From contig CAYMJV010000128.1 of NCBI GenBank assembly GCA_964390545.1, forward strand, positions 1-5,139: DNA of 5,139 nucleotides, given 5' to 3'. This DNA is from CAYMJV01 sp964390545 (GTDB lineage Bacteria; Desulfobacterota; BSN033; UBA1163). Under the pieces are notes generated by a model, which worked only from the letters and a program-made list of their open reading frames with translations, was not told the DNA's origin and did no database searches. The translations under genes were made by a program, and so were the position numbers. This document shows, piece after piece, positions 1 to 5,139 of this stretch (positions within the stretch are counted from its first letter, which is position 1; each line of letters opens with the position of its first letter).

Positions 1-570
1 CCATACGGTGAAACCAAATGGATCTTTGAAAGGGTATTGCAAAGACTCCATGAAGCAAGGAAATTGGACTATATCTCTCTAAGATATTTCAATGCAGCAG
101 GGGCTGACCCCGACGGGGAAATTGGGGAAGACCACTCACCGGAGACCCATTTGATTCCCATCTCTATTTTGGCGGCAATGAATGGAAAGGCCATTCCTAT
201 TTTTGGCACTGACTATGCGACACCCGATGGGACCTGCATTCGGGACTATATTCATGTCACGGATCTCGCAAGGGCCCATATCCTCGCTCTCGAAAGACTG
301 GCATCAGGGGGCACTTCTGGAATCTACAATATGGGAAACGGCAATGGATATTCTGTGAAGGAGGTTATTGAAACCGTAAGAGAAGTGACAGGGATGAAGG
401 TCGATACCATTGAGACTCCTCGAAGACCAGGGGACCCTGCCCGGCTGGTCGCTGCTTCCGGAAAAATTAAGAGAGAACTGGGATGGATACCCAAATATCC
501 TGAGCTTTCGACCATTGTGAACACCGCTTGGCAGTGGCACCGTAGCCATCCAAAAGGCTATGAAGACTAA
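1..570 (+). CDS. galE: UDP-glucose 4-epimerase, C-terminal part (5' truncated by window edge)
   Basis: This is the C-terminal 189 residues of an extended short-chain dehydrogenase/reductase of the GalE type, which interconverts UDP-glucose and UDP-galactose (or the N-acetyl forms) using bound NAD in the cytoplasm. The frame is open from base 1. The first codons read PYGETK, containing the catalytic YxxxK motif (Tyr2, Lys6). It is followed by the family signatures LRYFNAAGADPDGEIGE, HLIP, the substrate-loop segment TPDGTCIRDYIHVTDLARAH, YNMGNGNGYSVKEV and RRPGDPARLVA near the C-terminus. GalE proteins are usually about 325-340 residues, so roughly 145 residues with the Rossmann GxxGxxG motif lie off the left edge. 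The stop is TAA at 568-570, 167 bases before purF on the same strand. The DGTCIRDYIHV motif favours true GalE over other nucleotide-sugar epimerases. Substrate range (Glc/Gal versus GlcNAc/GalNAc) cannot be read from this fragment. Confidence 0.95.
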   Translation, partial: PYGETKWIFERVLQRLHEARKLDYISLRYFNAAGADPDGEIGEDHSPETHLIPISILAAMNGKAIPIFGTDYATPDGTCIRDYIHVTDLARAHILALERLASGGTSGIYNMGNGNGYSVKEVIETVREVTGMKVDTIETPRRPGDPARLVAASGKIKRELGWIPKYPELSTIVNTAWQWHRSHPKGYED

Positions 571-574
571 CACC

Positions 575-723
575 AAATCCGAAGCACGAAATACGAAATT
601 CGAAACAAATTCGAATTTTCAAATTCCAAATGTACCAAACAAAGAAGGGGGAATTTTGTTTTGAAAATTTGGTCATTTGTATTTTGAGATTGTTTCGGAT
701 TTCGATATTCGGATTTCGAATTT
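575..723. repeat. AT-rich imperfect inverted repeat (MITE-like or REP-like element) between galE and purF
   Basis: The gap between galE and purF is almost filled by an imperfect palindrome. The outer 34 bases of the two arms (575-608 and the reverse complement of 690-723) match at 26 of 34 positions. An inner block also pairs (627-639, CAAATGTACCAAA, against 668-679, TTTGGTCATTTG). The arms are built from short CGAAAT/CGAAAC words repeated every few bases. The centre around 640-660 contains a purine-rich AAGAAGGGGG. RNA from this stretch could fold into one long hairpin. The right arm ends two bases before the purF Shine-Dalgarno. I recall similar CGAAAT-rich palindromes as interspersed intergenic repeats in environmental bacterial genomes, but only one copy lies in this window, so its mobile or dispersed nature is inference. 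No transposase or clear target-site duplication is visible. Confidence 0.7.
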
Positions 724-725
724 AC

Positions 726-731
726 AAGGAG
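726..731 (+). promoter_or_regulatory. Shine-Dalgarno site of purF
   Basis: AAGGAG lies six bases upstream of the ATG at 738. This strong site decides the purF start. The frame is open upstream to an ATG at 630, but that start would add 36 residues encoded by the inverted repeat and would bury the catalytic cysteine. Confidence 0.9.
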
Positions 732-737
732 CGCATC

Positions 738-2087
738 ATGTGCGGCATCTTTGGAATCTATAATCATCTCGAAGCATCCAATATCGCCTATTTGGGTCTC
801 TACTCCCTTCAGCATCGGGGGCAGGAGAGTGCCGGCATTGTTTCCTCCGATGGAAAACACCTCCATCATTTCCGGCAAATGGGGCTGGTCTCCGAGGTCT
901 TCAATAGGGATACATTAAGAAAGCTCTCTGGGAGATGTGCCATCGGTCATGTCCGGTACTCCACCGCCGGGTCAAGTGAACTTAAAAACGCCCAGCCTTT
1001 TACAGTGGAATATGCCAAGGGAGGTGTAGCGATCGCCCATAATGGGAACCTGACCAATGCCTTTCTCATTAAGAGCGAACTTGAATCCGACGGATCGATC
1101 TTTCAGTCAAATATGGATACGGAAGTGATTGTCCACCTCATTGCCCGTTCCAAGGAAAAGACTTTCACAGAAAGGACGATTCAGGCACTCCAGAGGGTGG
1201 AAGGAGCCTACTCCTTGCTCTTCCTTACTGAGAAGGAGATGGTGGCTGCAAGAGACCCCTTTGGCTTCAGACCCCTCGTCTTGGGGGAGTTGAAGGATTC
1301 ACCTGTCGTTGCCTCTGAAACCTGCGCCTTCGATCTCATCGGTGCCAAATTCATAAGGGAGGTGGAACCTGGAGAGATCCTCCTCGTCAATGGGGATGGC
1401 ATTCAGTCCTTTAAACCTTTTCCTCCAGCTCAACCCCACCAGTGCATCTTCGAATTCATCTACTTCGCCCGGCCTGACAGTTTTATCTTTAACCGAAACG
1501 TCTATGAGGTCAGAAAATCGTTGGGGGTTCAACTGGCCAGGGAGTCCCCAGCAGAAGTCGATATGGTCGTCCCGATCCCTGATTCTGGATTCCCAGCTGC
1601 GATCGGCTACGCCCAGGAGTCTCAAATCCCTCTGGAACTCGGTATGATCCGGAACCATTACGTGGGGAGGACATTTATCGAACCTGAAGAGCGGATCCGT
1701 CACTTCGGTGTCAAGATCAAATTAAACCCCGTGAAAGGCCTGATGGAAGGTAAACGGATCGTCACCGTGGATGACTCCATTGTTCGGGCGACCACGAGTC
1801 GGAAGATCAACCGGATGTTTAAAAGCGCAAGAGTCAAAGAGGTTCACGTAAGGATTAGCTCTCCACCGATTACCCACCCCTGCTTCTTTGGCATCGATAC
1901 CCCGAGGAAATCGGAGTTAATTGCTTCTTCTCACACAGTTAAGGAGATTCAGAAATTTATTAATGCAACTTCTTTAAATTATTTAAGTTTGGATGGTTTG
2001 GAAAAGTGTGTGAAAAGTGAGGAAGAAAACTTCTGTTACGCCTGCTTTACCGGGGACTATCCCATCTCTTGTCCGATGGAGGGATAG
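738..2087 (+). CDS. purF: Amidophosphoribosyltransferase (glutamine PRPP amidotransferase), Fe-S type
   Basis: PurF makes 5-phosphoribosylamine from PRPP and glutamine, the first committed step of purine synthesis, in the cytoplasm. The protein is 449 residues. The N-terminal Ntn glutaminase domain (about 2-230) starts MCGIFGIYNH, with nucleophile Cys2, then LQHRGQESAGI (24-34), HVRYSTAG (71-78), AHNGNLTN (100-107), MDTEV (126-130) and RDPFGFRPL (172-180). The C-terminal phosphoribosyltransferase domain carries YVGRTFI (308-314) and the PRPP loop VDDSIVRATTSRK (344-356), where the usual Gly after Arg is Ala351. Cys236, Cys382, Cys433 and Cys436 match the four [4Fe-4S] ligands known from the Bacillus subtilis enzyme. 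Unlike that enzyme there is no propeptide, because Cys follows the initiator Met and only Met removal is needed. The tail ends 13 residues after Cys436, shorter than in B. subtilis. The start is fixed by AAGGAG and by the catalytic Cys. It may be co-transcribed with galE or have its own promoter; none is obvious. Confidence 0.97.
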   Translation: MCGIFGIYNHLEASNIAYLGLYSLQHRGQESAGIVSSDGKHLHHFRQMGLVSEVFNRDTLRKLSGRCAIGHVRYSTAGSSELKNAQPFTVEYAKGGVAIAHNGNLTNAFLIKSELESDGSIFQSNMDTEVIVHLIARSKEKTFTERTIQALQRVEGAYSLLFLTEKEMVAARDPFGFRPLVLGELKDSPVVASETCAFDLIGAKFIREVEPGEILLVNGDGIQSFKPFPPAQPHQCIFEFIYFARPDSFIFNRNVYEVRKSLGVQLARESPAEVDMVVPIPDSGFPAAIGYAQESQIPLELGMIRNHYVGRTFIEPEERIRHFGVKIKLNPVKGLMEGKRIVTVDDSIVRATTSRKINRMFKSARVKEVHVRISSPPITHPCFFGIDTPRKSELIASSHTVKEIQKFINATSLNYLSLDGLEKCVKSEEENFCYACFTGDYPISCPMEG

Positions 2088-2142
2088 CATAAATTCTCTT
2101 ATTTACACTAGATCGCTCCAAGTGCCAGGTTAACCTTACCAG

Positions 2143-3765
2143 CTACTGCCTACAGGAAGAGTCCTCAATCTTCCTGGCTTTTCCGTTTCCTTTCATCTTA
2201 AGCACAAAGGGGGTTACCCGACAGAGCATCCTTCCCCAGAAAGGGGAGGCCGTTTTTCTGCCATCGGGATGGATGAAACAGAAGTGTCTGCACTTAAGCT
2301 TCTGCAAGCGTCTTCCAAAGTCACCCTCCGGATCCTCCGCATCAAGGGGCTCTTTGAAATAACCGGGTATGTAGTACCCCAAACTGGTGTACGTACCCTC
2401 TGTCGCTATTGAATGGGCCTTCACGAAGTCTGCAAAAGTTCTCCGTGACGTCACGACACCAAATCTCTCGGGATGAATGTACCAAGGGGACCCGGGTTCC
2501 ATTTCAATCGAGAGTGCACGCAAACAGTTTCTCCGACCATGCTTCTTCACAATCTCATTTCGCATTTTGTACGATTCTTTAAGCACCTCCTCATTTTCAC
2601 CCGGAATGCCATAGGTAAAGAATATCTCAATATTGATATTCTTTGAAGTAATGTAATCAACCATTCCGTGGAACTCTTCGTTCGAAAAGAAATATCCCTT
2701 GTTCCGTTTTCTTACGCCTTCATTGCCAGTCTCTGGCGACAGTGCGATGATTCTGAAATCCTCCCTGAATGTTTCGGCAAACTCGTCAACGAACTCTTTC
2801 GAAGTGAGCCCTGTCGCCTCGTGCATCCAGCCCAGTTTCTTGGTAAGTCCTTCCTCGCGTATCCTTTGAAACAGCCCAACGAAGTAGCTCTGGTTATTCG
2901 GCGTTGGGTCGAAGACGGTGTACATACCCTCATACCCATAGCTGAGAGCCTGCTTTATGTCAGCGATGACCGCATCGTATCCGCGCCACACCACTTTTTC
3001 CCTGCAGGATATGCTCTCCTTTTGTGGCGTATACGATCCACTACACCAGGTGCAGTCGTGGGAACACCCACGCCCTACACAGAGTGGAAAGAGTTTGTAT
3101 CGAGCAGTGAACATCTTGAAATTCACCTCTATCGGAATCCTCTTCACCACGATGAAGGGCAGTGTAATGTAGTCAATATAGGTTTTGTGGTTTTCAAGAA
3201 GGTCCATATTGGCGAAGCGAAGTTCATTCAACATTGCCTCGTCCGCACAGTAGGTAACACCGTTGTTGAAGACCTTACCCTCACTGTTTCGCCACCTAAG
3301 ATTAGGCACGCTGCTTAAGTCTTTTTCACCCGCCTTTACTTTTTTGACAAGCTCAAGCAGGGGCACCTCTCCGTCTCCGCGTATCACACCATCCACGCAT
3401 GGGAAGTCACCAATAATCTCATCATGGAAGAAACTCGCCGTATTTCCGCCGAGCACGATGTATGCCTTTGGATGGATTTCCCGGATCTTCTTGCACGTCT
3501 CTATCACGTCGTGCGCCTGGTAGTGCCAGTGGAGAGAGAGGGCGAATACGTGTGGAGAAATGGATTTAAGGCTCTCCTCAAACTTCCAAGATCTTCGATT
3601 TACCCACTCCACACCCTGGTGAAGGACACGGCATGTTATCCCGTTTCTGTTGAGGTAATCTGCAATTCCGAGCAAACCGAGGGACATGTAGTTGACCCAT
3701 ATAAATTCTCCAACTGGCTTGTAATAATTGTTGAACTTTGGAGTGTGTATGATAAGGCAGTCCAT
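2143..3765 (-). CDS. B12-binding-domain radical SAM protein, substrate unknown
   Basis: The 540-residue protein has a cobalamin-binding-like N-terminal domain (about 1-145) followed by a radical SAM barrel (about 225-440) and a C-terminal extension. In the first domain MSLGLLGIADYLN (27-39), VLGGNTASFF (104-113) and RGDGEVP (129-135) follow the usual B12-radical-SAM pattern. The classical DxHxxG cobalt-ligand motif is absent; the local sequence is SLHWHYQ (77-83). The cluster motif is GCSHDCTWC, with Cys234, Cys238 and Cys241 (CxxxCxxC), which binds the [4Fe-4S] cluster that cleaves S-adenosylmethionine. SPETGNEGVRKRNKG (343-357) and YGIPGENEEV (385-394) are typical later barrel motifs. The C-terminal part has KCRHFCFIHPDG (491-502), with Cys492 and Cys496 as possible extra ligands. 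Such enzymes do methylations, ring contractions or cyclisations in lipid, cofactor or natural-product pathways; the reaction here is unknown. The start at 3765 is chosen because a perfect AAGGAGGT lies seven bases upstream. An upstream in-frame ATG at 3807 has no ribosome site. No partner gene is visible. Confidence 0.9.
   Translation of the reverse strand: MDCLIIHTPKFNNYYKPVGEFIWVNYMSLGLLGIADYLNRNGITCRVLHQGVEWVNRRSWKFEESLKSISPHVFALSLHWHYQAHDVIETCKKIREIHPKAYIVLGGNTASFFHDEIIGDFPCVDGVIRGDGEVPLLELVKKVKAGEKDLSSVPNLRWRNSEGKVFNNGVTYCADEAMLNELRFANMDLLENHKTYIDYITLPFIVVKRIPIEVNFKMFTARYKLFPLCVGRGCSHDCTWCSGSYTPQKESISCREKVVWRGYDAVIADIKQALSYGYEGMYTVFDPTPNNQSYFVGLFQRIREEGLTKKLGWMHEATGLTSKEFVDEFAETFREDFRIIALSPETGNEGVRKRNKGYFFSNEEFHGMVDYITSKNINIEIFFTYGIPGENEEVLKESYKMRNEIVKKHGRRNCLRALSIEMEPGSPWYIHPERFGVVTSRRTFADFVKAHSIATEGTYTSLGYYIPGYFKEPLDAEDPEGDFGRRLQKLKCRHFCFIHPDGRKTASPFWGRMLCRVTPFVLKMKGNGKARKIEDSSCRQ
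2153..2182 (+). terminator. Possible rho-independent terminator of purF
   Basis: CAGGAAGA (2153-2160) and TCTTCCTG (2169-2176) form a perfect 8-bp stem with an 8-base loop. GC and then TTTT (2179-2182) follow, and the next bases are also pyrimidine-rich. It sits 66 bases after the purF stop, and inside the last codons of the convergent radical SAM gene. The T run is short, so termination would be modest. The stem could also be chance coding sequence. On the minus strand no T tract follows, so I read it as acting on the plus strand only. Confidence 0.4.
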
Positions 3766-3772
3766 ACCCGCT

Positions 3773-3780
3773 ACCTCCTT
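3773..3780 (-). promoter_or_regulatory. Shine-Dalgarno site of the radical SAM gene
   Basis: Read on the minus strand this is AAGGAGGT, a full match to the anti-Shine-Dalgarno complement, seven bases before the ATG at 3765-3763. It sets the start 14 codons downstream of the longest possible reading frame. Confidence 0.9.
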
Positions 3781-3857
3781 TTCTGCAGCCCGGAAGGCTA
3801 TCCACATGGATTAAATTTTTTGTAAATCCCCCACCCAAAAGACAACTATATATTTAC

Positions 3858-3886
3858 TGTGTAACTAACGTATGTAGGATTGTCAA
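3858..3886 (-). promoter_or_regulatory. Candidate sigma70-type promoter for the radical SAM gene
   Basis: On the minus strand a perfect -35 hexamer TTGACA (3886-3881) is followed after 17 bases by TACACA (3863-3858), a weak -10 that matches TATAAT at three positions. AT-rich sequence (TAAATATATAG) follows. Transcription would start near 3850 and leave a leader of about 85 bases. The 214-base gap from the upstream protease-TPR gene also argues for a separate promoter. The weak -10 suggests low or activator-dependent expression, if the site is real. Confidence 0.4.
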
Positions 3887-3891
3887 TACGT
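3868..3891. promoter_or_regulatory. Small inverted repeat overlapping the candidate -35 box
   Basis: ACGTAT (3868-3873) and ATACGT (3886-3891) form a perfect 6-bp inverted repeat with a 12-base spacer. It spans the candidate -35 hexamer and part of the spacer. The geometry would suit a dimeric regulator. No regulator gene is in the window, and a 6-bp match in AT-rich DNA can arise by chance. Confidence 0.25.
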
Positions 3892-3979
3892 AAGGAAAGG
3901 TGAAGCCGATAGTTGGAAATACCGTCGATCTACGGAAGGCCCTTAGATTAAAACCCAGATATTAATTTCCTGCTCTTTC

Positions 3980-5139
3980 CTATTCGTAGATCAAACTAAA
4001 CAATCTGTCCGCCGAATCCTTGTCCATGCTTCTAAGAATCTTATATTCCTCAAGTGCAGAGCCCCTATCGCCGATTCTCAAGTAAGTCATCCCCAGGTTG
4101 AGGTGTGCTTCGGCTAAATCCGGTTTGATTTGTACCGCTTGTCTGTACGAGTCAATGGCTTCCTCGTACCGGCCCCTTTGATTATAGGCTGCACCCAGGT
4201 TCATATGCCCTTCTGCATAATCAAATCTAATACGAATAGCCTGTTTGAAGGATTCAATGGCCTCTTCAAATTTCTTCAATGCCAGGTAGTTATTCCCAAG
4301 GTTATAATGGGCCATGGCCAGATCGGGCTTCAACCGGATGGCCTGCTTGCAGGATTCGATCGCCTCCGGATATCTTCCAATCTTGTGATAAACCCAGCCC
4401 AGATTATTATAAGCCTCGGACAGGTCTTCTTTGATTCGAATCGCCTCCCCACAGGCCTTCATAGCCTCATCATACTGCCTGACCATGCCATAGGCCACAC
4501 ACAGATTATTATATGTATCAAAGTCGTTGGGTTTGATACGGATTGCCTCGAGGTAGGGTTCAATGGCATCGGAATAGTGACCGAGCTTCCCTAAACAATA
4601 GCCAATCTGGAAAAAAGCCTCCGCAAAGTTTGGGTTTTTCCTAACGGCCTCTACAAAAAAAGGAAGGGCTCTTTCATAATCTTCTGCCAGGAGAAATCCC
4701 CGCCCCATGGAATAGAATTTCCCTGCAACGGCGAGCCTCTCCTCTTCTTTTACCTCTTCTCGTTCAGACAGGGTCTTTCCGTCTGCTGGAGTCAGCTTAG
4801 CAATGCGATCCCCGGGAATGGCAAAATTGAGGTTCTGCCCTGGCATTAAAAAGAAGGAGACCACACCGATGACTTCTCCATCCATACTGACAACCGGGCT
4901 GCCACTGGAACCCGGCGAGATGGGCGCGGTCACTTGTATGACCTTTCCGAATTCCGGAATGTCTCGAACGGCGGAGACGATCCCATCGGAGACTGTTTTT
5001 TCAAGGCCCAGCGGGGTACCCATCACGATGATACGCTCCCCTACTTCCGGGAAAGAGGCATGGATCGGTAAAGGTCGGACAAGATTCTGTGGAATGTTGG
5101 TAGAAACACGGATCAGATCCCCCTCTTCATCCTCCGCGA
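3980..5139 (-). CDS. Trypsin-like serine protease fused to seven TPR units, C-terminal part (5' truncated by window edge)
   Basis: The frame is open to the right edge and gives the last 385 residues. Residues 1-108 are the second half of a Trypsin_2/HtrA-like protease domain. DEEGDLIRV (3-11) holds the likely catalytic Asp7. GERIIVMGTPLGLEKTVSDG (33-52) is the typical HtrA barrel segment, SPGSSGSPVV (74-83) holds the nucleophile Ser78, and GQNLNFAIP (100-108) closes the domain. The catalytic His lies outside the window. A charged linker (about 120-135, EREEVKEEER) leads to seven consecutive 34-residue tetratricopeptide repeats (138-375). No PDZ domain is seen; the TPR array takes the place where HtrA proteases carry PDZ domains. 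A TPR array normally binds protein partners, so this may be a protease or scaffold for envelope proteins. Whether it is exported cannot be told without the N-terminus. The stop is TAG at 3982-3980, and the next gene on the same strand starts 214 bases downstream. It is not assigned a gene symbol because the degP/degQ architecture does not fit. Confidence 0.9.
   Translation of the reverse strand, partial: AEDEEGDLIRVSTNIPQNLVRPLPIHASFPEVGERIIVMGTPLGLEKTVSDGIVSAVRDIPEFGKVIQVTAPISPGSSGSPVVSMDGEVIGVVSFFLMPGQNLNFAIPGDRIAKLTPADGKTLSEREEVKEEERLAVAGKFYSMGRGFLLAEDYERALPFFVEAVRKNPNFAEAFFQIGYCLGKLGHYSDAIEPYLEAIRIKPNDFDTYNNLCVAYGMVRQYDEAMKACGEAIRIKEDLSEAYNNLGWVYHKIGRYPEAIESCKQAIRLKPDLAMAHYNLGNNYLALKKFEEAIESFKQAIRIRFDYAEGHMNLGAAYNQRGRYEEAIDSYRQAVQIKPDLAEAHLNLGMTYLRIGDRGSALEEYKILRSMDKDSADRLFSLIYE
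4013..4726 (-). repeat. Seven tandem TPR units within the protease-TPR gene
   Basis: Seven in-frame units of exactly 34 codons (102 bases) run without insertions. On the minus strand they start at 4726, 4624, 4522, 4420, 4318, 4216 and 4114. The canonical TPR positions are visible: W/N-L-G at 6-8, Y at 11, G/Y at 15-17, A at 20, A at 27 and P at 32. Units 4 to 6 are the most alike (EAIESCKQAIRLKPDL, EAIESFKQAIRIRFDY and EAIDSYRQAVQIKPDL at their ends). The first and last units are the most divergent, as expected for capping repeats. Confidence 0.9.

Noticed and set aside
661..689. Possible purF promoter with TTGAAA as a -35 box.
   Set aside because: At 16-18 base spacing there is no acceptable -10, and AT-rich repeat DNA gives many such chance hexamers.
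630..737. In-frame upstream extension of purF from an ATG at 630, which could be taken as a propeptide.
   Set aside because: It is encoded by the inverted-repeat element, has no ribosome site, and is not like known PurF propeptides. A strong AAGGAG precedes the ATG at 738, which puts the catalytic Cys at position 2.
1299..1703. A 134-codon open frame on the minus strand inside purF.
   Set aside because: It is antisense to conserved PurF motifs, with no independent evidence of coding.
2127..2136. Ten-base palindrome AGGTTAACCT in the convergent gap.
   Set aside because: It has no loop and no T tract, so it cannot be a normal intrinsic terminator. No regulator site is expected between convergent stops.
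2668..3318. A 216-codon open frame on the plus strand.
   Set aside because: It lies wholly antisense to the radical SAM coding region, shows no recognisable domain and has no ribosome site. It is a shadow frame.
3766..3807. Fourteen-codon N-terminal extension of the radical SAM protein from an ATG at 3807.
   Set aside because: No Shine-Dalgarno precedes that ATG, and the perfect AAGGAGGT lies inside this stretch, serving the ATG at 3765.
3424..3825. A 133-codon open frame on the plus strand opposite the start of the radical SAM gene.
   Set aside because: It is antisense to the conserved B12-binding domain, with no family signature. It is a shadow frame.
3919..3979. Search for a terminator downstream of the protease-TPR gene, such as CCGT-N6-ACGG near 3922-3935.
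   Set aside because: The stem is only four base pairs and lacks a T run.
4130..4594. A 154-codon open frame on the plus strand with an apparent internal repeat.
   Set aside because: Its periodicity is the antisense image of the 34-codon TPR units on the minus strand.

Overview
The window looks like a piece of a bacterial chromosome, most likely from the Desulfobacterota (former Deltaproteobacteria) or a neighbouring environmental lineage. I base this on the PurF type, the protease-TPR architecture and an AT-rich palindromic repeat of a kind I associate with genomes from such groups. That placement is an inference from memory of these families, not a computed result. No tRNA, rRNA, CRISPR array, transposase, integrase or phage gene is visible.

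Layout: (1) 1-570, plus strand: the C-terminal 189 residues of a UDP-glucose 4-epimerase (GalE-like), cut by the left edge. (2) 575-723: an AT-rich imperfect inverted repeat filling the gap before the next gene. (3) 738-2087, plus strand: a complete purF of the iron-sulfur type, starting directly Met-Cys. (4) 2088-2142: a short convergent gap, with a possible purF terminator just beyond it inside the end of the facing gene. (5) 2143-3765, minus strand: a complete 540-residue cobalamin-binding-type radical SAM enzyme of unknown substrate, with a textbook Shine-Dalgarno. (6) 3766-3979: a 214-base gap holding a plausible promoter and a small inverted repeat. (7) 3980-5139, minus strand: the C-terminal 385 residues of a trypsin-like protease fused to seven TPR units, cut by the right edge.

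The genes do not form one pathway. GalE supplies UDP-sugars for surface polysaccharide or galactose metabolism, PurF commits PRPP to purine synthesis, the radical SAM enzyme is an orphan here, and the protease-TPR protein is probably a protein-quality or scaffold protein. I see no strong case for a new multi-gene system. The points most worth a second look are the radical SAM enzyme of unknown function, the inverted-repeat element abutting the purF ribosome binding site, and a Gly-to-Ala change in the PRPP loop of PurF.
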